Assembly (NCBI GenBank): GCA_022843925.1
Contig: JALHMS010000007.1
Coordinates: 70,447 to 103,422 of the forward strand
Direction: 5' to 3'
Origin: Burkholderiales bacterium
Lineage (GTDB): Bacteria; Pseudomonadota; Gammaproteobacteria; Burkholderiales; Ga0077523
DNA length: 32,976 nt
The position numbers were made by a program, and so were the translations under genes. The stretch's first letter is position 1, and every line of letters begins with the position of its first letter. The notes beneath the pieces were generated by a model. The model made no database searches and was not told the DNA's origin. It saw only the letters and a list, made by a program, of their open reading frames with translations. Shown here in pieces: positions 15,888 to 24,309 of the stretch.

Positions 15888-16471
15888 CGCTTGCCTCCCG
15901 TCGCGCCGTCGCCGCCGACGATGGCCTTCAGCTGCTCGATGTCGGCTTCTTCCACGTCGTGCAACCGCTCGGGCCACCGGCCGGTGCGGATGCAGAGCAC
16001 GCAGCGGATCATCTCCGCCAACGCCTGCAACAGGAGGGCCGCGCCGGCGATCGGGATGATCGTCTTGAAGTGGTAGACCGGCAGGCCGCTCCCGGTGACG
16101 CTAGAGACCTCGCGGATGGACCACGACTTCTCGGCGAACTCCCAGCCGGCGTAGACGAGGGCGGCGATGCCCGGGATGAAGAAGACGACGTAGAGCACGA
16201 GGTCCATCCAGGCCTGCGCGCGCGGCGACAGCGTGCGGTAGAGCAGGTCGCCGCGCACGTGGCCGTTGCGGGACAGCGTGTAGGCGCCGCCCATGAGGAA
16301 CAGCACGCCGAACAGCATCGAGGCCACGTCGAAGCCCCAGTTGGTGGGCGCACCCAGCTTCCGCGCGATGACCTCGTAGCCCACCACGGCGGTGAGCAGC
16401 ACGATCATCCACGCGAAGGCTTTGCCGGACCATCCGCTGATCCGGTCGATCGTCAAGAGAAAGGAATTCAC
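15884..16471 (-). CDS. dctQ: TRAP transporter small permease, DctQ
   Basis: A 195-residue four-helix membrane protein, the partner of DctM. The helix-1 start IDRISGWSGKAFAWMIVLLTAVVGYEVIAR and NWGFDVASMLFGVLFLMGGAYTL are standard for the family, as is the HVRGDLLY segment. The start is GTG at 16471, with GGAGGGG about 12 nt upstream. A soluble C-terminal tail of about 40 residues is acidic. The gene overlaps DctM by 4 nt. Confidence 0.9.
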   Translation of the reverse strand: MNSFLLTIDRISGWSGKAFAWMIVLLTAVVGYEVIARKLGAPTNWGFDVASMLFGVLFLMGGAYTLSRNGHVRGDLLYRTLSPRAQAWMDLVLYVVFFIPGIAALVYAGWEFAEKSWSIREVSSVTGSGLPVYHFKTIIPIAGAALLLQALAEMIRCVLCIRTGRWPERLHDVEEADIEQLKAIVGGDGATGGKR

Positions 16472-16552
16472 GGGCGTTTACCCCTCCGGCAGGTGGATGT
16501 TCCCGGGTGGCACGCGATGCCACCGTCGGGATGAGGACAGCGGCAATGCCAT

Positions 16553-16585
16553 CGTGGCGTCACCGTGGTGTCACCGTGGTGTCGC
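16553..16585. repeat. Three 11-bp direct repeats
   Basis: CGTGGCGTCAC, CGTGGTGTCAC and CGTGGTGTCGC lie head to tail in the gap between dctP and dctQ. The period of 11 bp is close to one helical turn. They could be protein-binding sites or simple slippage. Confidence 0.6.
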
Positions 16586-16613
16586 AGGGCCGGCTTCCGA
16601 TGGCCTGCGGCGG

Positions 16614-17807
16614 CTACACCTTCCCGAAGAAGTGCTCGTAGGCCTGTCGCGGGTCGTTGTTGAACTTGACCTGGTAGCCCACCACACGCTTCATGAACTG
16701 GCGCTGCGACTCGAGCACCTTGGCGAAGAACGGATTGCCGGCCGACTTCGCGGCCATCACCTTGTCCCAGGCGACGAGCTGCGCTTCGAGGACATCCTTC
16801 GGCGTCTCCACGAACTCCACGCCCTGCCGCGTACGCATGTCTTCCCACGCCGCCGAGTAGTCATTCAGATTCTTCCAGTGCATCTCGGCACCGGCGGCGC
16901 GGGTGGCGTGGCGGAGGATCTGCTGGTACGCCGTCGGCAGGCCATCGTGCAGGCGCCCGCCGATGAGCAGCTCGAGACACTCGCCCGGCTGGTGATAACT
17001 CTTCACCATGCAGACCTTGGCGACATCGGGAAACCCGAGCATCTGGTCGCTCGCGGGGTTGTTGTATTCGGCGGCGTCGATCACGCCGCGCTCCAGCGCA
17101 GGCACGATCTCGCCACCGGGCAATGCCACCACCGAGGCGCCCATCTCGGTGAAGAGATCGATGGAGAGCCCCACCGTGCGGTACTTGATGCCCCGCATGC
17201 CCTCGGCGGAGGCCACCGCCTTCTTGAACCAGCCGAACGGCTGCACGCCCATCGGACCCCACAGGATGGGGACTACGTCGAGCTTCAGCTCGTCGCGGTA
17301 GATCTCCTCGTACAGCGCCTGACCGCCACCGTACTGCATCCAGGCGAGCAGCGTGCTGGAGTCCTGGCCGAGGGCGGGCCCGGTGCCGAAGAGCGAGAGC
17401 GCGTTGTTCTTTCCATACCAGAAGGCCGGCACCGCGAGGCAGCCGTCGAGGATGCCCTTGTGCACCGCGTCAGCCATATCGAATGCGCCGACAACGGCAC
17501 CCGCCGGGAGCAGATCGATCTTCAGCCGGCCCCCCGAGAGTTCTCCGACGATGCGGATGAAGTTCTGCGACACGTCGAAGAAGAAATCCTTGGAGGGGAA
17601 GCCCGCCTGGAAGCGCAGCGTGACTTCGGGGCCGAGTCCGCCGCCCGCCGCGCCGCCGGCCTTGGCCGTCGGCTCGGCGTCACCACTGCCGAGGCCGCAG
17701 CCCGCAGTGACAGCCAGCGCCGCCGTGCCGCCGGTGGCCGCCGCGCCCTTCAGGAACCCGCGCCGCGAACCGAACTTCGAGCCTCCGCCTGACCTGGTCT
17801 GCTTCAT
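16614..17807 (-). CDS. dctP: TRAP transporter substrate-binding protein, DctP
   Basis: A 397-residue periplasmic receptor, first gene of the TRAP operon. The ATG at 17807 follows GGAGGAG. It starts with a twin-arginine signal (SRRGFLKG, R15-R16) and a hydrophobic run ending VTAGC, so Cys37 may be lipidated after Tat export. The mature part has DctP landmarks: TLRFQAGFPS, LSGGRLKIDLLPAGAVV, WGPMGVQPFGWF, GIKYRTVGLSIDLFTEMG, and GEIVPALERGVIDAAEYNNP. The last block matches the TakP-like branch, whose members bind 2-oxo acids or similar carboxylates; this suggests but does not prove the ligand class. DctQ follows after a gap of 142 bp. Confidence 0.92.
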   Translation of the reverse strand: MKQTRSGGGSKFGSRRGFLKGAAATGGTAALAVTAGCGLGSGDAEPTAKAGGAAGGGLGPEVTLRFQAGFPSKDFFFDVSQNFIRIVGELSGGRLKIDLLPAGAVVGAFDMADAVHKGILDGCLAVPAFWYGKNNALSLFGTGPALGQDSSTLLAWMQYGGGQALYEEIYRDELKLDVVPILWGPMGVQPFGWFKKAVASAEGMRGIKYRTVGLSIDLFTEMGASVVALPGGEIVPALERGVIDAAEYNNPASDQMLGFPDVAKVCMVKSYHQPGECLELLIGGRLHDGLPTAYQQILRHATRAAGAEMHWKNLNDYSAAWEDMRTRQGVEFVETPKDVLEAQLVAWDKVMAAKSAGNPFFAKVLESQRQFMKRVVGYQVKFNNDPRQAYEHFFGKV

Positions 17808-18294
17808 GACGTCTCCTCCGAGCTTGTGCTCGCTTTCGTGACCGCCTGCGTCCCGGCACCGCTGCTAGCGATTCTTCCGGTCGGGCGCCTTGCAGTCCGG
17901 ACGCATTCCCGGGATTTCGGGTCCGGGTGACCACCCGGCGTTCGGGACGCTGCGAGGTGCCGTCGCGCAGCGACGAACCCCCACATCTTGGCCGCACGAT
18001 ACTCGCCCCAAGCCCTTCATCCCATGCCTTCGCGAAACTTCTGTCCGCGCCACCAACCCGAACCGGCGGATGGCACAGACCGGAGTGCCGGGCCGGACAT
18101 CGATGCAGCGGCGATCACCCGTTCCGTTCGCATCGGTCGGGGACCCGTCGGTGTCCCCGATCGCGCTATGGTCGCGGAACTCGGTCGCTGCGGTCATAGT
18201 CCGACTCCGCGACTGTGCAGTCACGACGTGGGTCCTCGGACAAGGCTGCGTCCCACGGCCCACCCTGCCACAATTCGAACGGAGCGGGAACACG
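17808..18294. other. Divergent intergenic region
   Basis: About 490 bp between dctP (-) and a lipoprotein gene (+). The plus frame is open through it in phase with the lipoprotein, but shows no motif and no ribosome site, so it is treated as non-coding. Promoters for both sides should lie here; none is obvious. Confidence 0.45.
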
Positions 18295-18795
18295 ATGAAG
18301 CAACACATTTGCAGAGCGCTCGCCATCGCGCTCGCCGCCATCGCCCTGGCCGGTTGTGCCGGGCGCCCGGGCGGGACGCCCGGCTACTTCACCCCAGGCG
18401 CCTCCACGATGCAGGACGTGGCCGCACGCATGGGCAGTCCGCGGTCGGTCTGGTTCGACGAAGAAGGCCGCGAGCACTGGGACTACTCGGGTAACGAGGC
18501 CAGCTACGTCGGATACCGGGCCACGTTCGATGAGGCCGGCACCGTGGCACGTTGGCGCGAGTTGCGCACCGACCGCGACGTGAGCAGCCTGGTCCCCGGC
18601 AGCTCCACCGCCCGGGACGTGCACATGGCGCTGGGTGAACCCAACGAGATGTTCTTCATCCGCGGCGAGCCGCACTGGCGCTGGCGTACGTACTACAACT
18701 CCCGCCCGCACTACCTCGTGGCCCAGATGGGTCAGGACGGCGTGCTGAAGTCCGTGATGCGTTTCACGATCGGTGGAGGCAGCCGTGGCATGTGA
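18295..18795 (+). CDS. Lipoprotein with two BamE/SmpA-like modules
   Basis: A 166-residue protein. The ATG at 18295 follows GGAGCGGG and opens a lipoprotein signal with lipobox LAGC (Cys21). Two modules resemble the BamE/SmpA/OmlA fold: first PGASTMQDVAARMGSPRSVW with ...WDYSG...ATFDEAGTV (about 33-88), then PGSSTARDVHMALGEPNEMF with ...WRWRTYY...VLKSVMRFT (about 98-158). The shared pattern is 'PG.st..dV...lG.P', an aromatic strand, then a 'd..G.v' turn. True BamE has one such domain and serves outer-membrane protein assembly; this protein may only share the fold. The downstream gene overlaps it and has the same modular pattern. Confidence 0.78.
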   Translation: MKQHICRALAIALAAIALAGCAGRPGGTPGYFTPGASTMQDVAARMGSPRSVWFDEEGREHWDYSGNEASYVGYRATFDEAGTVARWRELRTDRDVSSLVPGSSTARDVHMALGEPNEMFFIRGEPHWRWRTYYNSRPHYLVAQMGQDGVLKSVMRFTIGGGSRGM

Positions 18796-19303
18796 TCTCT
18801 CTGAAGCCGGTTCAACCGTCGTTTCAACCGTCGGGGCCCAGCGCCGGGTCGCGGATGGTGTTCGGCGGGCCGCTGCGGCGGCTGTGCTCCTGATGTCCCT
18901 GGGCGCAGATCCGTCCTGGGCCATGGGCGACGTACCGCCGGGCACGCCCATGGGATCGGTGCGATCCAGCCTGGGCATCCCGGATGCGATCCGCTTCGAC
19001 AGTGCGGGCCACCAGATCTGGGAGTACACGGGGCGGCGCGCGCCGAGCGGTGCCTACCGGTTCAGCTTCGATGCCCAGGGCGCGGTGCGTGAGGCCGTCC
19101 CCCTGCGCACGCCCGAACGTCTGGCCCAGGTGCGCACAGGTGAGACCACGGGCGCGGCGCTCCTGGAACTGCTCGGCGAGCCTCGGCGGATCACGGCGAC
19201 CGAAGCAGGCATCGAATGGCTGTTCCCGCAGGCCGGCGGGAAAGCGGTGACCGTGATCCTGGGTGCCGATCGCCGCGTCAAGTCGATCAGCGGATCGGAC
19301 TGA
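18785..19303 (+). CDS. Exported protein with two BamE/SmpA-like modules
   Basis: A 172-residue protein. The GTG at 18785 is preferred because GGAGG (18775-18779) lies 5 nt upstream; it overlaps the end of the lipoprotein gene by 11 nt. The N-terminus is long, then RRAAAAAVLLMSLG... gives a signal peptide cut near SWA/M (residue 46). Two BamE-like modules follow: PPGTPMGSVRSSLGIPDAIR with IWEYTG and FSFDAQGAV (about 51-105), then TGETTGAALLELLGEPRRIT with IEWLFP and VILGADRRV (about 112-170). There is no lipobox cysteine, so it should be free in the periplasm. It looks like a diverged duplicate of the upstream gene. Confidence 0.75.
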   Translation: MACDLSEAGSTVVSTVGAQRRVADGVRRAAAAAVLLMSLGADPSWAMGDVPPGTPMGSVRSSLGIPDAIRFDSAGHQIWEYTGRRAPSGAYRFSFDAQGAVREAVPLRTPERLAQVRTGETTGAALLELLGEPRRITATEAGIEWLFPQAGGKAVTVILGADRRVKSISGSD

Positions 19304-19561
19304 TCGTCCGGCCGCAAGCCGCCTGTCCGATCGCCACGACGGCCGTTCGTCAGCATCGGGCCGGACGCCCGCGACCGGTCCGCAGCTGCGCAACAACCAC
19401 GCGGTTGCAACGGGATCGCATAGTTCGAACGGACGTCGATCCGGGCTGCGGCACTTCATGTTCGTTGCCTAAGGTGTCGGGTCGGTGTGACCTGCGAAGT
19501 GCGGTCTGGAACCTGCGCGCAGACGCCACCGGAAATCCAGACCAACGACCGAGGACACCCG

Positions 19562-21424
19562 ATGAAACCCAACGCCATGCTGATGACCGCCACGCTCATC
19601 GCCGCCGCGATGCCGATGTCGGCCATCGCCAACGACCTGCGCGTGAATCCCTATCTGCAGAACCCGTCGTCGGACGGCATGTACTTCACGTGGTTCACGG
19701 AGTCCGCAACCCCGGGCGTGCTCAGCATCACCGGCGGCGGACTGTCGTCACCGCTCCAGTTCAGCTCCACTCCGATGGCCCAACCGGTGCTGGCCTACAC
19801 GACCGCCGAGAAGAACCAGAACCTCGGCGGCCTCGTCCAGGGGAGCTGGCTGCTGGGTGACACCCCCCACAAGCACGCCGTGGACGTGCGCGGCCTCCAG
19901 CCCGGCACGACGTACGGCTACACGCTCACGCAGGGTGCCCAGACGTTTTCCTCCACGTTCTCCACCGCACCCACGCGGGCCGACTGGTCCAGCATCCGCT
20001 TCGTCGCCTTCAGCGACTCGGAGACCGATCCCGCGGGACGCGTCTCGCGCCGCGAGTGGCAGCCCGGCGCACTCGCCCCGACATCGCTCGACCGGCCTGC
20101 ACTGGCGGGCAGCCAGTGGGCCACGAGCTTCGGCACGACCGGCTCCGGCGTGAACCAGACGCTCCGCTATGCGCTCACCGAGACCGAGGGATACCGTCGC
20201 AACCTGGCGATCATCGACAGCCGCAATCCGAACTTCGTCGTGATGCCCGGTGACCTCGTCCAGGGCGGCGGCTACCAGCCGGGCTGGGACGAATTCTTCC
20301 GCCACAACGCCGGCGAGTACGACGACGTGCTTTCGAAGCGGCCGATCCTCCCCGCGCTCGGCAACTGGGAGAACTTCGCGGCCATCAATGGCGGCTACGG
20401 CACCGACGCCGACGGCCGCTTCGGCCCCAAGTTCGCGCGCGACAAGTACCACGCGTACTTCGACGCACCGGGCAATGGCACCGAGGCCCATACCGACAAC
20501 TACTACCGCGTCGACTACGGTCCGGTGACCATCATCACTCTCGACTCCTCGAAGGGCGTCCCCGAGGACCGTCGGGCCAACTACCCCGCGGCCGAGCGCC
20601 TCACCGGGCAGCAGTACACCGGCCCGGGCACCGACACCCAGGAGAACTACACGGTCGCCCAGTACGAGTCGGCCGGCGGCACCGACCTGAGCCCGTTCAA
20701 CCCGGGCACCGCCCAGTGGAACTGGGCGGAGGCGCAGCTCGCGGACGCCCGCGCCTCGGGGCAGATCGTCTTCGTGCAGTGGCATCACGCGCCGTTCAGC
20801 GACGGCGAGCACGGCCTGCCCATGAACCACGTGAACTCCAGCGGCCAGGGCGGCACGCCGATGCGCGTCTACCACGACATGCTCGAGCAGTACGGTGTCG
20901 CCGCCGTGTTCTCGGGTCACAGCGAGATGTTCGAGCGCAGCTTCGTGGACAACAACGGTGACGGCTTCGGCGTCATGTACTACGACGTGGGTGTGGCCGG
21001 CGACGGACTGCGCGGCGAGCGCCGCAACGGGAACGGGTTCGCCGCACCGCTGCTCGACTACAACCCGTTCAGCCAGTGGTCGGCCGATCAGAGCGCGCCC
21101 GAGCAATGGGGTCTGGTGGACGGCGTGCTGCAACTCGTGGATGGCGGCAAGCACTACGGCCATCTGGAAGTGAACCTCGAGCGGGTGGAAGGTGACGGCC
21201 CCTTCTACGCGAAGGTGACCCTGACCCCGGTGTACAGCTTCCCGCTGCTCGACAGCAGCTATCAGCTGATCGACACCGAGCGCCGGGTCTACGGCGACGA
21301 GATCACGCTCTTCGTGAACGCCGCCGGTCAGGTGGTGGCGGTGCCGGAGCCGCAGACCTGGGCGATGATCGTCGGCGGTCTGGGTCTCGTGGGCTTCACC
21401 GCCGCGCGCCGTCGCCGCATCTGA
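19562..21424 (+). CDS. PEP-CTERM metallophosphoesterase, purple-acid-phosphatase-like
   Basis: A 620-residue exported protein. The ATG at 19562 opens a signal peptide cut near AIA/N (residue 24). A fibronectin-type domain (about 26-136) is followed by a calcineurin-like phosphoesterase domain (about 146-480), as in purple acid phosphatases. Metal motifs are present but altered: DSE at 152-154 where DxH is usual, GDLV at 230-233, GNWE at 267-270 instead of GNHE/D, HH at 408-409, and GHSE at 452-455 instead of GHxH, though the following FER matches the usual YER. The C-terminus is a PEP-CTERM tail (VPEPQTW from 594, helix, RRRR end). Activity on phosphate esters is therefore uncertain. A strong terminator follows. 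Confidence 0.88.
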   Translation: MKPNAMLMTATLIAAAMPMSAIANDLRVNPYLQNPSSDGMYFTWFTESATPGVLSITGGGLSSPLQFSSTPMAQPVLAYTTAEKNQNLGGLVQGSWLLGDTPHKHAVDVRGLQPGTTYGYTLTQGAQTFSSTFSTAPTRADWSSIRFVAFSDSETDPAGRVSRREWQPGALAPTSLDRPALAGSQWATSFGTTGSGVNQTLRYALTETEGYRRNLAIIDSRNPNFVVMPGDLVQGGGYQPGWDEFFRHNAGEYDDVLSKRPILPALGNWENFAAINGGYGTDADGRFGPKFARDKYHAYFDAPGNGTEAHTDNYYRVDYGPVTIITLDSSKGVPEDRRANYPAAERLTGQQYTGPGTDTQENYTVAQYESAGGTDLSPFNPGTAQWNWAEAQLADARASGQIVFVQWHHAPFSDGEHGLPMNHVNSSGQGGTPMRVYHDMLEQYGVAAVFSGHSEMFERSFVDNNGDGFGVMYYDVGVAGDGLRGERRNGNGFAAPLLDYNPFSQWSADQSAPEQWGLVDGVLQLVDGGKHYGHLEVNLERVEGDGPFYAKVTLTPVYSFPLLDSSYQLIDTERRVYGDEITLFVNAAGQVVAVPEPQTWAMIVGGLGLVGFTAARRRRI

Positions 21425-21443
21425 CGCGCTTCCGTCGGGCTCG

Positions 21444-21478
21444 AAACCGCCGTTCTCGCAGGAGGACGGCGGTTTTTT
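21444..21478 (+). terminator. Rho-independent terminator after metallophosphoesterase
   Basis: A perfect 10-bp stem, AAACCGCCGT (21444-21453) with ACGGCGGTTT (21466-21475), has a 12-nt loop and continues T through 21478. It lies 20 nt past the stop codon. On the minus strand only a short U run follows, so any use by the convergent alcohol dehydrogenase gene would be weak. Confidence 0.92.
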
Positions 21479-21523
21479 CATTTCCCGATCACGCCCGCGC
21501 GGCGCGCACGGGCCGCCCGGACT

Positions 21524-22597
21524 TCACGGCGTGATGGCCACTTTCAGCACGCCATCGCGCTGATTCCCGAACAGCTCGTACGCGGCCTCGATGTCGTCGA
21601 GCTTGAAGCGGTGCGTGACCATCGCGCCCAGATCGATGCGGTTCGCCGCGATCACCGCCATCAGTCTGCGCATGCGTTCCTTGCCGCCCGGACACAGCGT
21701 GGTGATGATCCTGTGATCGCCCAGGCCCGCCGCGAACGGCCCGAGCGGAATGGTGAGATCCGTCGAGTAGACGCCCAGGCTCGACAGCGTTCCGCCCGGC
21801 CGCAGCACCCGCAGGCACGCCTCGAAGGTCTGCTGGATGCCCAGCGCCTCGATGGCGACGTCCACGCCACGGCCACCGGTGAGTCGCAGGATCTCCTCCA
21901 CGGGATCCACCCGGCTGCTGTCCACGACGTGATCGGCGCCCATCCTCTTCGCCATCTCCAGGCGACCCGCGATGCGGTCGACGCCGATGACGGTGCTTGC
22001 ACCGCTCAGCTTCGCTCCCGCCGTGGCGCATAGTCCGATCGGTCCCTGTGCGAACACCGCCACGATGTCGCCGATGCGGATGCCCGCGCTCTCGGCACCG
22101 CTGAAGCCCGTGGACATGATGTCCGGGCACATCAACACCTGCTCGTCCGTGAGCCCGTCGGGGACGGGCGCCAGGTTCACCATCGCGTCGGGCACCAGCA
22201 CGTATTCCGCCTGGCAGCCGTCGATGGTGTTGCCGAATCGCCAGCCACCGAGCGGCTTCCAGCCGTGGGCCGTGCCGGCGCCGTCCTGGGAGCACGAACC
22301 GCACAGGCAGGCATTGCTCCACCCGCTCGGGGTGATGGCGCCGGCGATGACCCGTTGCCCCTCGCGGTACCCCTGCACCGCGGACCCGAGCTTCTCGATG
22401 ACACCCACCGGCTCGTGACCGACCGTGAGGCCCTTCGCCACCGGGTACTCGCCCTTCAGGATGTGCACGTCGGTCCCGCAGATGGTGGTGGTGGTCACCC
22501 GCACGAGCGCATCGAGCGGGCCGACGTCCGGGATGGGTTTCTCGTCGAGCACGATGCGCCCGGGTTCCACGAAGATGGCAGCCTTCATCTTGGGCAT
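21524..22597 (-). CDS. Zinc-dependent alcohol dehydrogenase, MDR family
   Basis: A 357-residue medium-chain dehydrogenase. The ATG at 22597 has AGGAGGAA 7 nt upstream. Catalytic zinc ligands appear to be Cys40 (TTICGTDVH), His61 with Glu62 (GHEPVG) and Asp159 (CPDIMSTGF), the Cys-His-Asp set of the bacterial secondary alcohol dehydrogenase (Clostridium beijerinckii type). The GWRFGNTIDGCQAEY and DAMVNLAPVPDGL segments also fit that branch. Cofactor site: VFAQGPIGLCA near 181-191 and VIGVD ending in Asp207, which favours NAD over NADP. The structural-zinc lobe holds only a compressed CLCGSC (97-102) rather than the usual four-cysteine array. It has its own start region; the physiological substrate is unknown. 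Confidence 0.9.
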   Translation of the reverse strand: MPKMKAAIFVEPGRIVLDEKPIPDVGPLDALVRVTTTTICGTDVHILKGEYPVAKGLTVGHEPVGVIEKLGSAVQGYREGQRVIAGAITPSGWSNACLCGSCSQDGAGTAHGWKPLGGWRFGNTIDGCQAEYVLVPDAMVNLAPVPDGLTDEQVLMCPDIMSTGFSGAESAGIRIGDIVAVFAQGPIGLCATAGAKLSGASTVIGVDRIAGRLEMAKRMGADHVVDSSRVDPVEEILRLTGGRGVDVAIEALGIQQTFEACLRVLRPGGTLSSLGVYSTDLTIPLGPFAAGLGDHRIITTLCPGGKERMRRLMAVIAANRIDLGAMVTHRFKLDDIEAAYELFGNQRDGVLKVAITP

Positions 22598-22749
22598 GGT
22601 GTGTTCCTCCTGCGGTGTGGTTCGTGGCCCAGTGTGCGAACACCCGTGCCTCCGCAGGTTGCGTCAGATCAAATCACCGGGGCGATGCGGGCAGCCGTTC
22701 GTCATCCGCAGTCCTGACGTTGAATTCGGCGACGCCGAAGCAGCCGTGC

Positions 22750-24255
22750 TCAGGCGTCGCGGGTGTCGTCCGCCATCACCGCCCGATCCGTGGCCCAGCG
22801 GCGCAGTGCCTCCACCCGCTCGGCCATCACCACCGACAGCGGCCGCGTGCGCGACAGTTCGCCGAGCAGCGCCGCCATGTCGACGGGCCGGCCGGCTGCA
22901 CGCGCTTCGAACGACGCCGCGATCACGGCCTGTTCGATCTCCGCTCCCGAGAAACCACCCGTGGCCGCGACGAGTGCCGGCAGATCGAACGCCGCGACGT
23001 CGAGTGCGCGCTTGCCGAGATGGATGGCGAAGATCTGGCGCCGCGCCGCCGCGTTCGGAAAGTCGACGAAGAAGATCTCGTCGAAGCGCCCCTTGCGGAT
23101 GAGTTCCGGCGGCAGTTGCGAGATGTCGTTCGCGGTGGCGACGATGAAGACGGGCCGCCGTCGCTCGGCCAGCCACGTGAGGAGCGCGCCGAGCACGCGG
23201 CGCGACACGCCGCCGTCGTTGTCGCCGCTGCCTGTGGATACGCCCTTCTCGATCTCGTCGATCCAGAGCACGCAGGGCGCCATGCCCTCCGCGGCGGCGA
23301 ACGCCTGCCGGAGGTTGCGCTCGGTCTCGCCGTGGTACTTGTTGTACAGCGCGCCGAAATCGAGGCGCATGAGCGGGACGTTCCATTCGCCGGCGATGGC
23401 GCGCGCAGCGAGACTCTTGCCGCCACCCTGCACGCCGAGGAGGACGATGCCGCGCGGCATGTCGACGGCGTCGGCCACGGTCGACTCCATGAAGGGCACG
23501 CGCCGCAGCGCGACCCAGTGCTTCATCTTCGCCAGCCCGCCGAGCTGGTCGAACTTCACGGTGCTCGCTTCGAACCCGAGTGCGCCTGCCCCGCCGAGCG
23601 CCTCGTGCTTCGTGCTGAGGATGCGCCGGAGATCCGCCGCGTTCAGCTCGCCATCGGTGCGGAACGCCTGGCGGACCAGGCGCCGCACGTCGTCCTGTTC
23701 GAGACCCATGAGGTGCAGCGTGATCTGTTCGATGACCGCACGATCGCCGCGCGGCTTCTCGCCCGAGCGCGACTGCCACAGCTGCGCCTCGTTGCGGATG
23801 ATGGTGCGGATGTCCTCGCGCGTCGGCAGGTGCGGCCGGAAGTGCGCGGCGAGGCGCAACAGCTCGCCCGGAAGCTCGTCGAACTTCGGGCTGACGAACA
23901 CCAGTGTGCGCGCCGTCTTGAAGTGTTCGAGCGCGGTCTCGCGGATCAGGCGGACGATCACCGGATCCCGGAAGCCCGGATGCGCGTCGCAGAATACGTA
24001 CACGCCGTTCTGCGGCGTCTTGTCGACGTGCTTCAGCGCGTCGATGAGTTCGTTGGTGTTGTAGATGCTCTCGTCGCGACCGAGGCGCCGGAGGCCGTCG
24101 ACGATGCTCCACTGGAACAGCATCTGTCCCTCGAGGTTGCCGGCCTGCTCGAGCAGCTTGAGGATGCGCGGCTCCTCGTGGGTCTGGATCAGGATGATCG
24201 GCACCTGCGAGCGCAGCAGCGCGGCCAGTTCGGTGATCTCGGTGCGTTCGTTCAT
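22750..24255 (-). CDS. Ycf46-like AAA family ATPase
   Basis: A 501-residue AAA protein. The N-terminal 230 residues (LLRSQVPIILIQTHEEPRIL..., VYVFCDAHPGFRDP, LVFVSPKFDELPGEL) match the Ycf46 type, which carries a degenerate ATPase-like region before the true AAA module. That module has Walker A GVQGGGKS (274-281), Walker B VLWIDEIEK (329-337), sensor-1 Asn376 (ATAND) and the RKGRFDE segment (387-393) with the arginine-finger region. GGFSGAEIEQAV is the sensor-2 helix. Family members are linked to photosynthesis in cyanobacteria and are otherwise uncharacterised. The gene starts 54 bp after the hybrid kinase stop in the same orientation, so co-transcription is possible. Confidence 0.88.
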   Translation of the reverse strand: MNERTEITELAALLRSQVPIILIQTHEEPRILKLLEQAGNLEGQMLFQWSIVDGLRRLGRDESIYNTNELIDALKHVDKTPQNGVYVFCDAHPGFRDPVIVRLIRETALEHFKTARTLVFVSPKFDELPGELLRLAAHFRPHLPTREDIRTIIRNEAQLWQSRSGEKPRGDRAVIEQITLHLMGLEQDDVRRLVRQAFRTDGELNAADLRRILSTKHEALGGAGALGFEASTVKFDQLGGLAKMKHWVALRRVPFMESTVADAVDMPRGIVLLGVQGGGKSLAARAIAGEWNVPLMRLDFGALYNKYHGETERNLRQAFAAAEGMAPCVLWIDEIEKGVSTGSGDNDGGVSRRVLGALLTWLAERRRPVFIVATANDISQLPPELIRKGRFDEIFFVDFPNAAARRQIFAIHLGKRALDVAAFDLPALVAATGGFSGAEIEQAVIAASFEARAAGRPVDMAALLGELSRTRPLSVVMAERVEALRRWATDRAVMADDTRDA

Positions 24256-24309
24256 GGGTTCACTGTCGGAGTTTCGGAAGCGCCCGCCGCTGGCCGGGGC
24301 GTCGATGCA

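Noticed and set aside
14280-16076. 598-residue plus-strand open frame
   Set aside because: It is antisense to dctM and dctQ, extends into REP DNA and is made of Glu/His/Arg/Gln runs.
17890-18294. N-terminal extension of the BamE-like lipoprotein
   Set aside because: A lipoprotein signal with a ribosome site starts at 18295, and the upstream residues show no motif.
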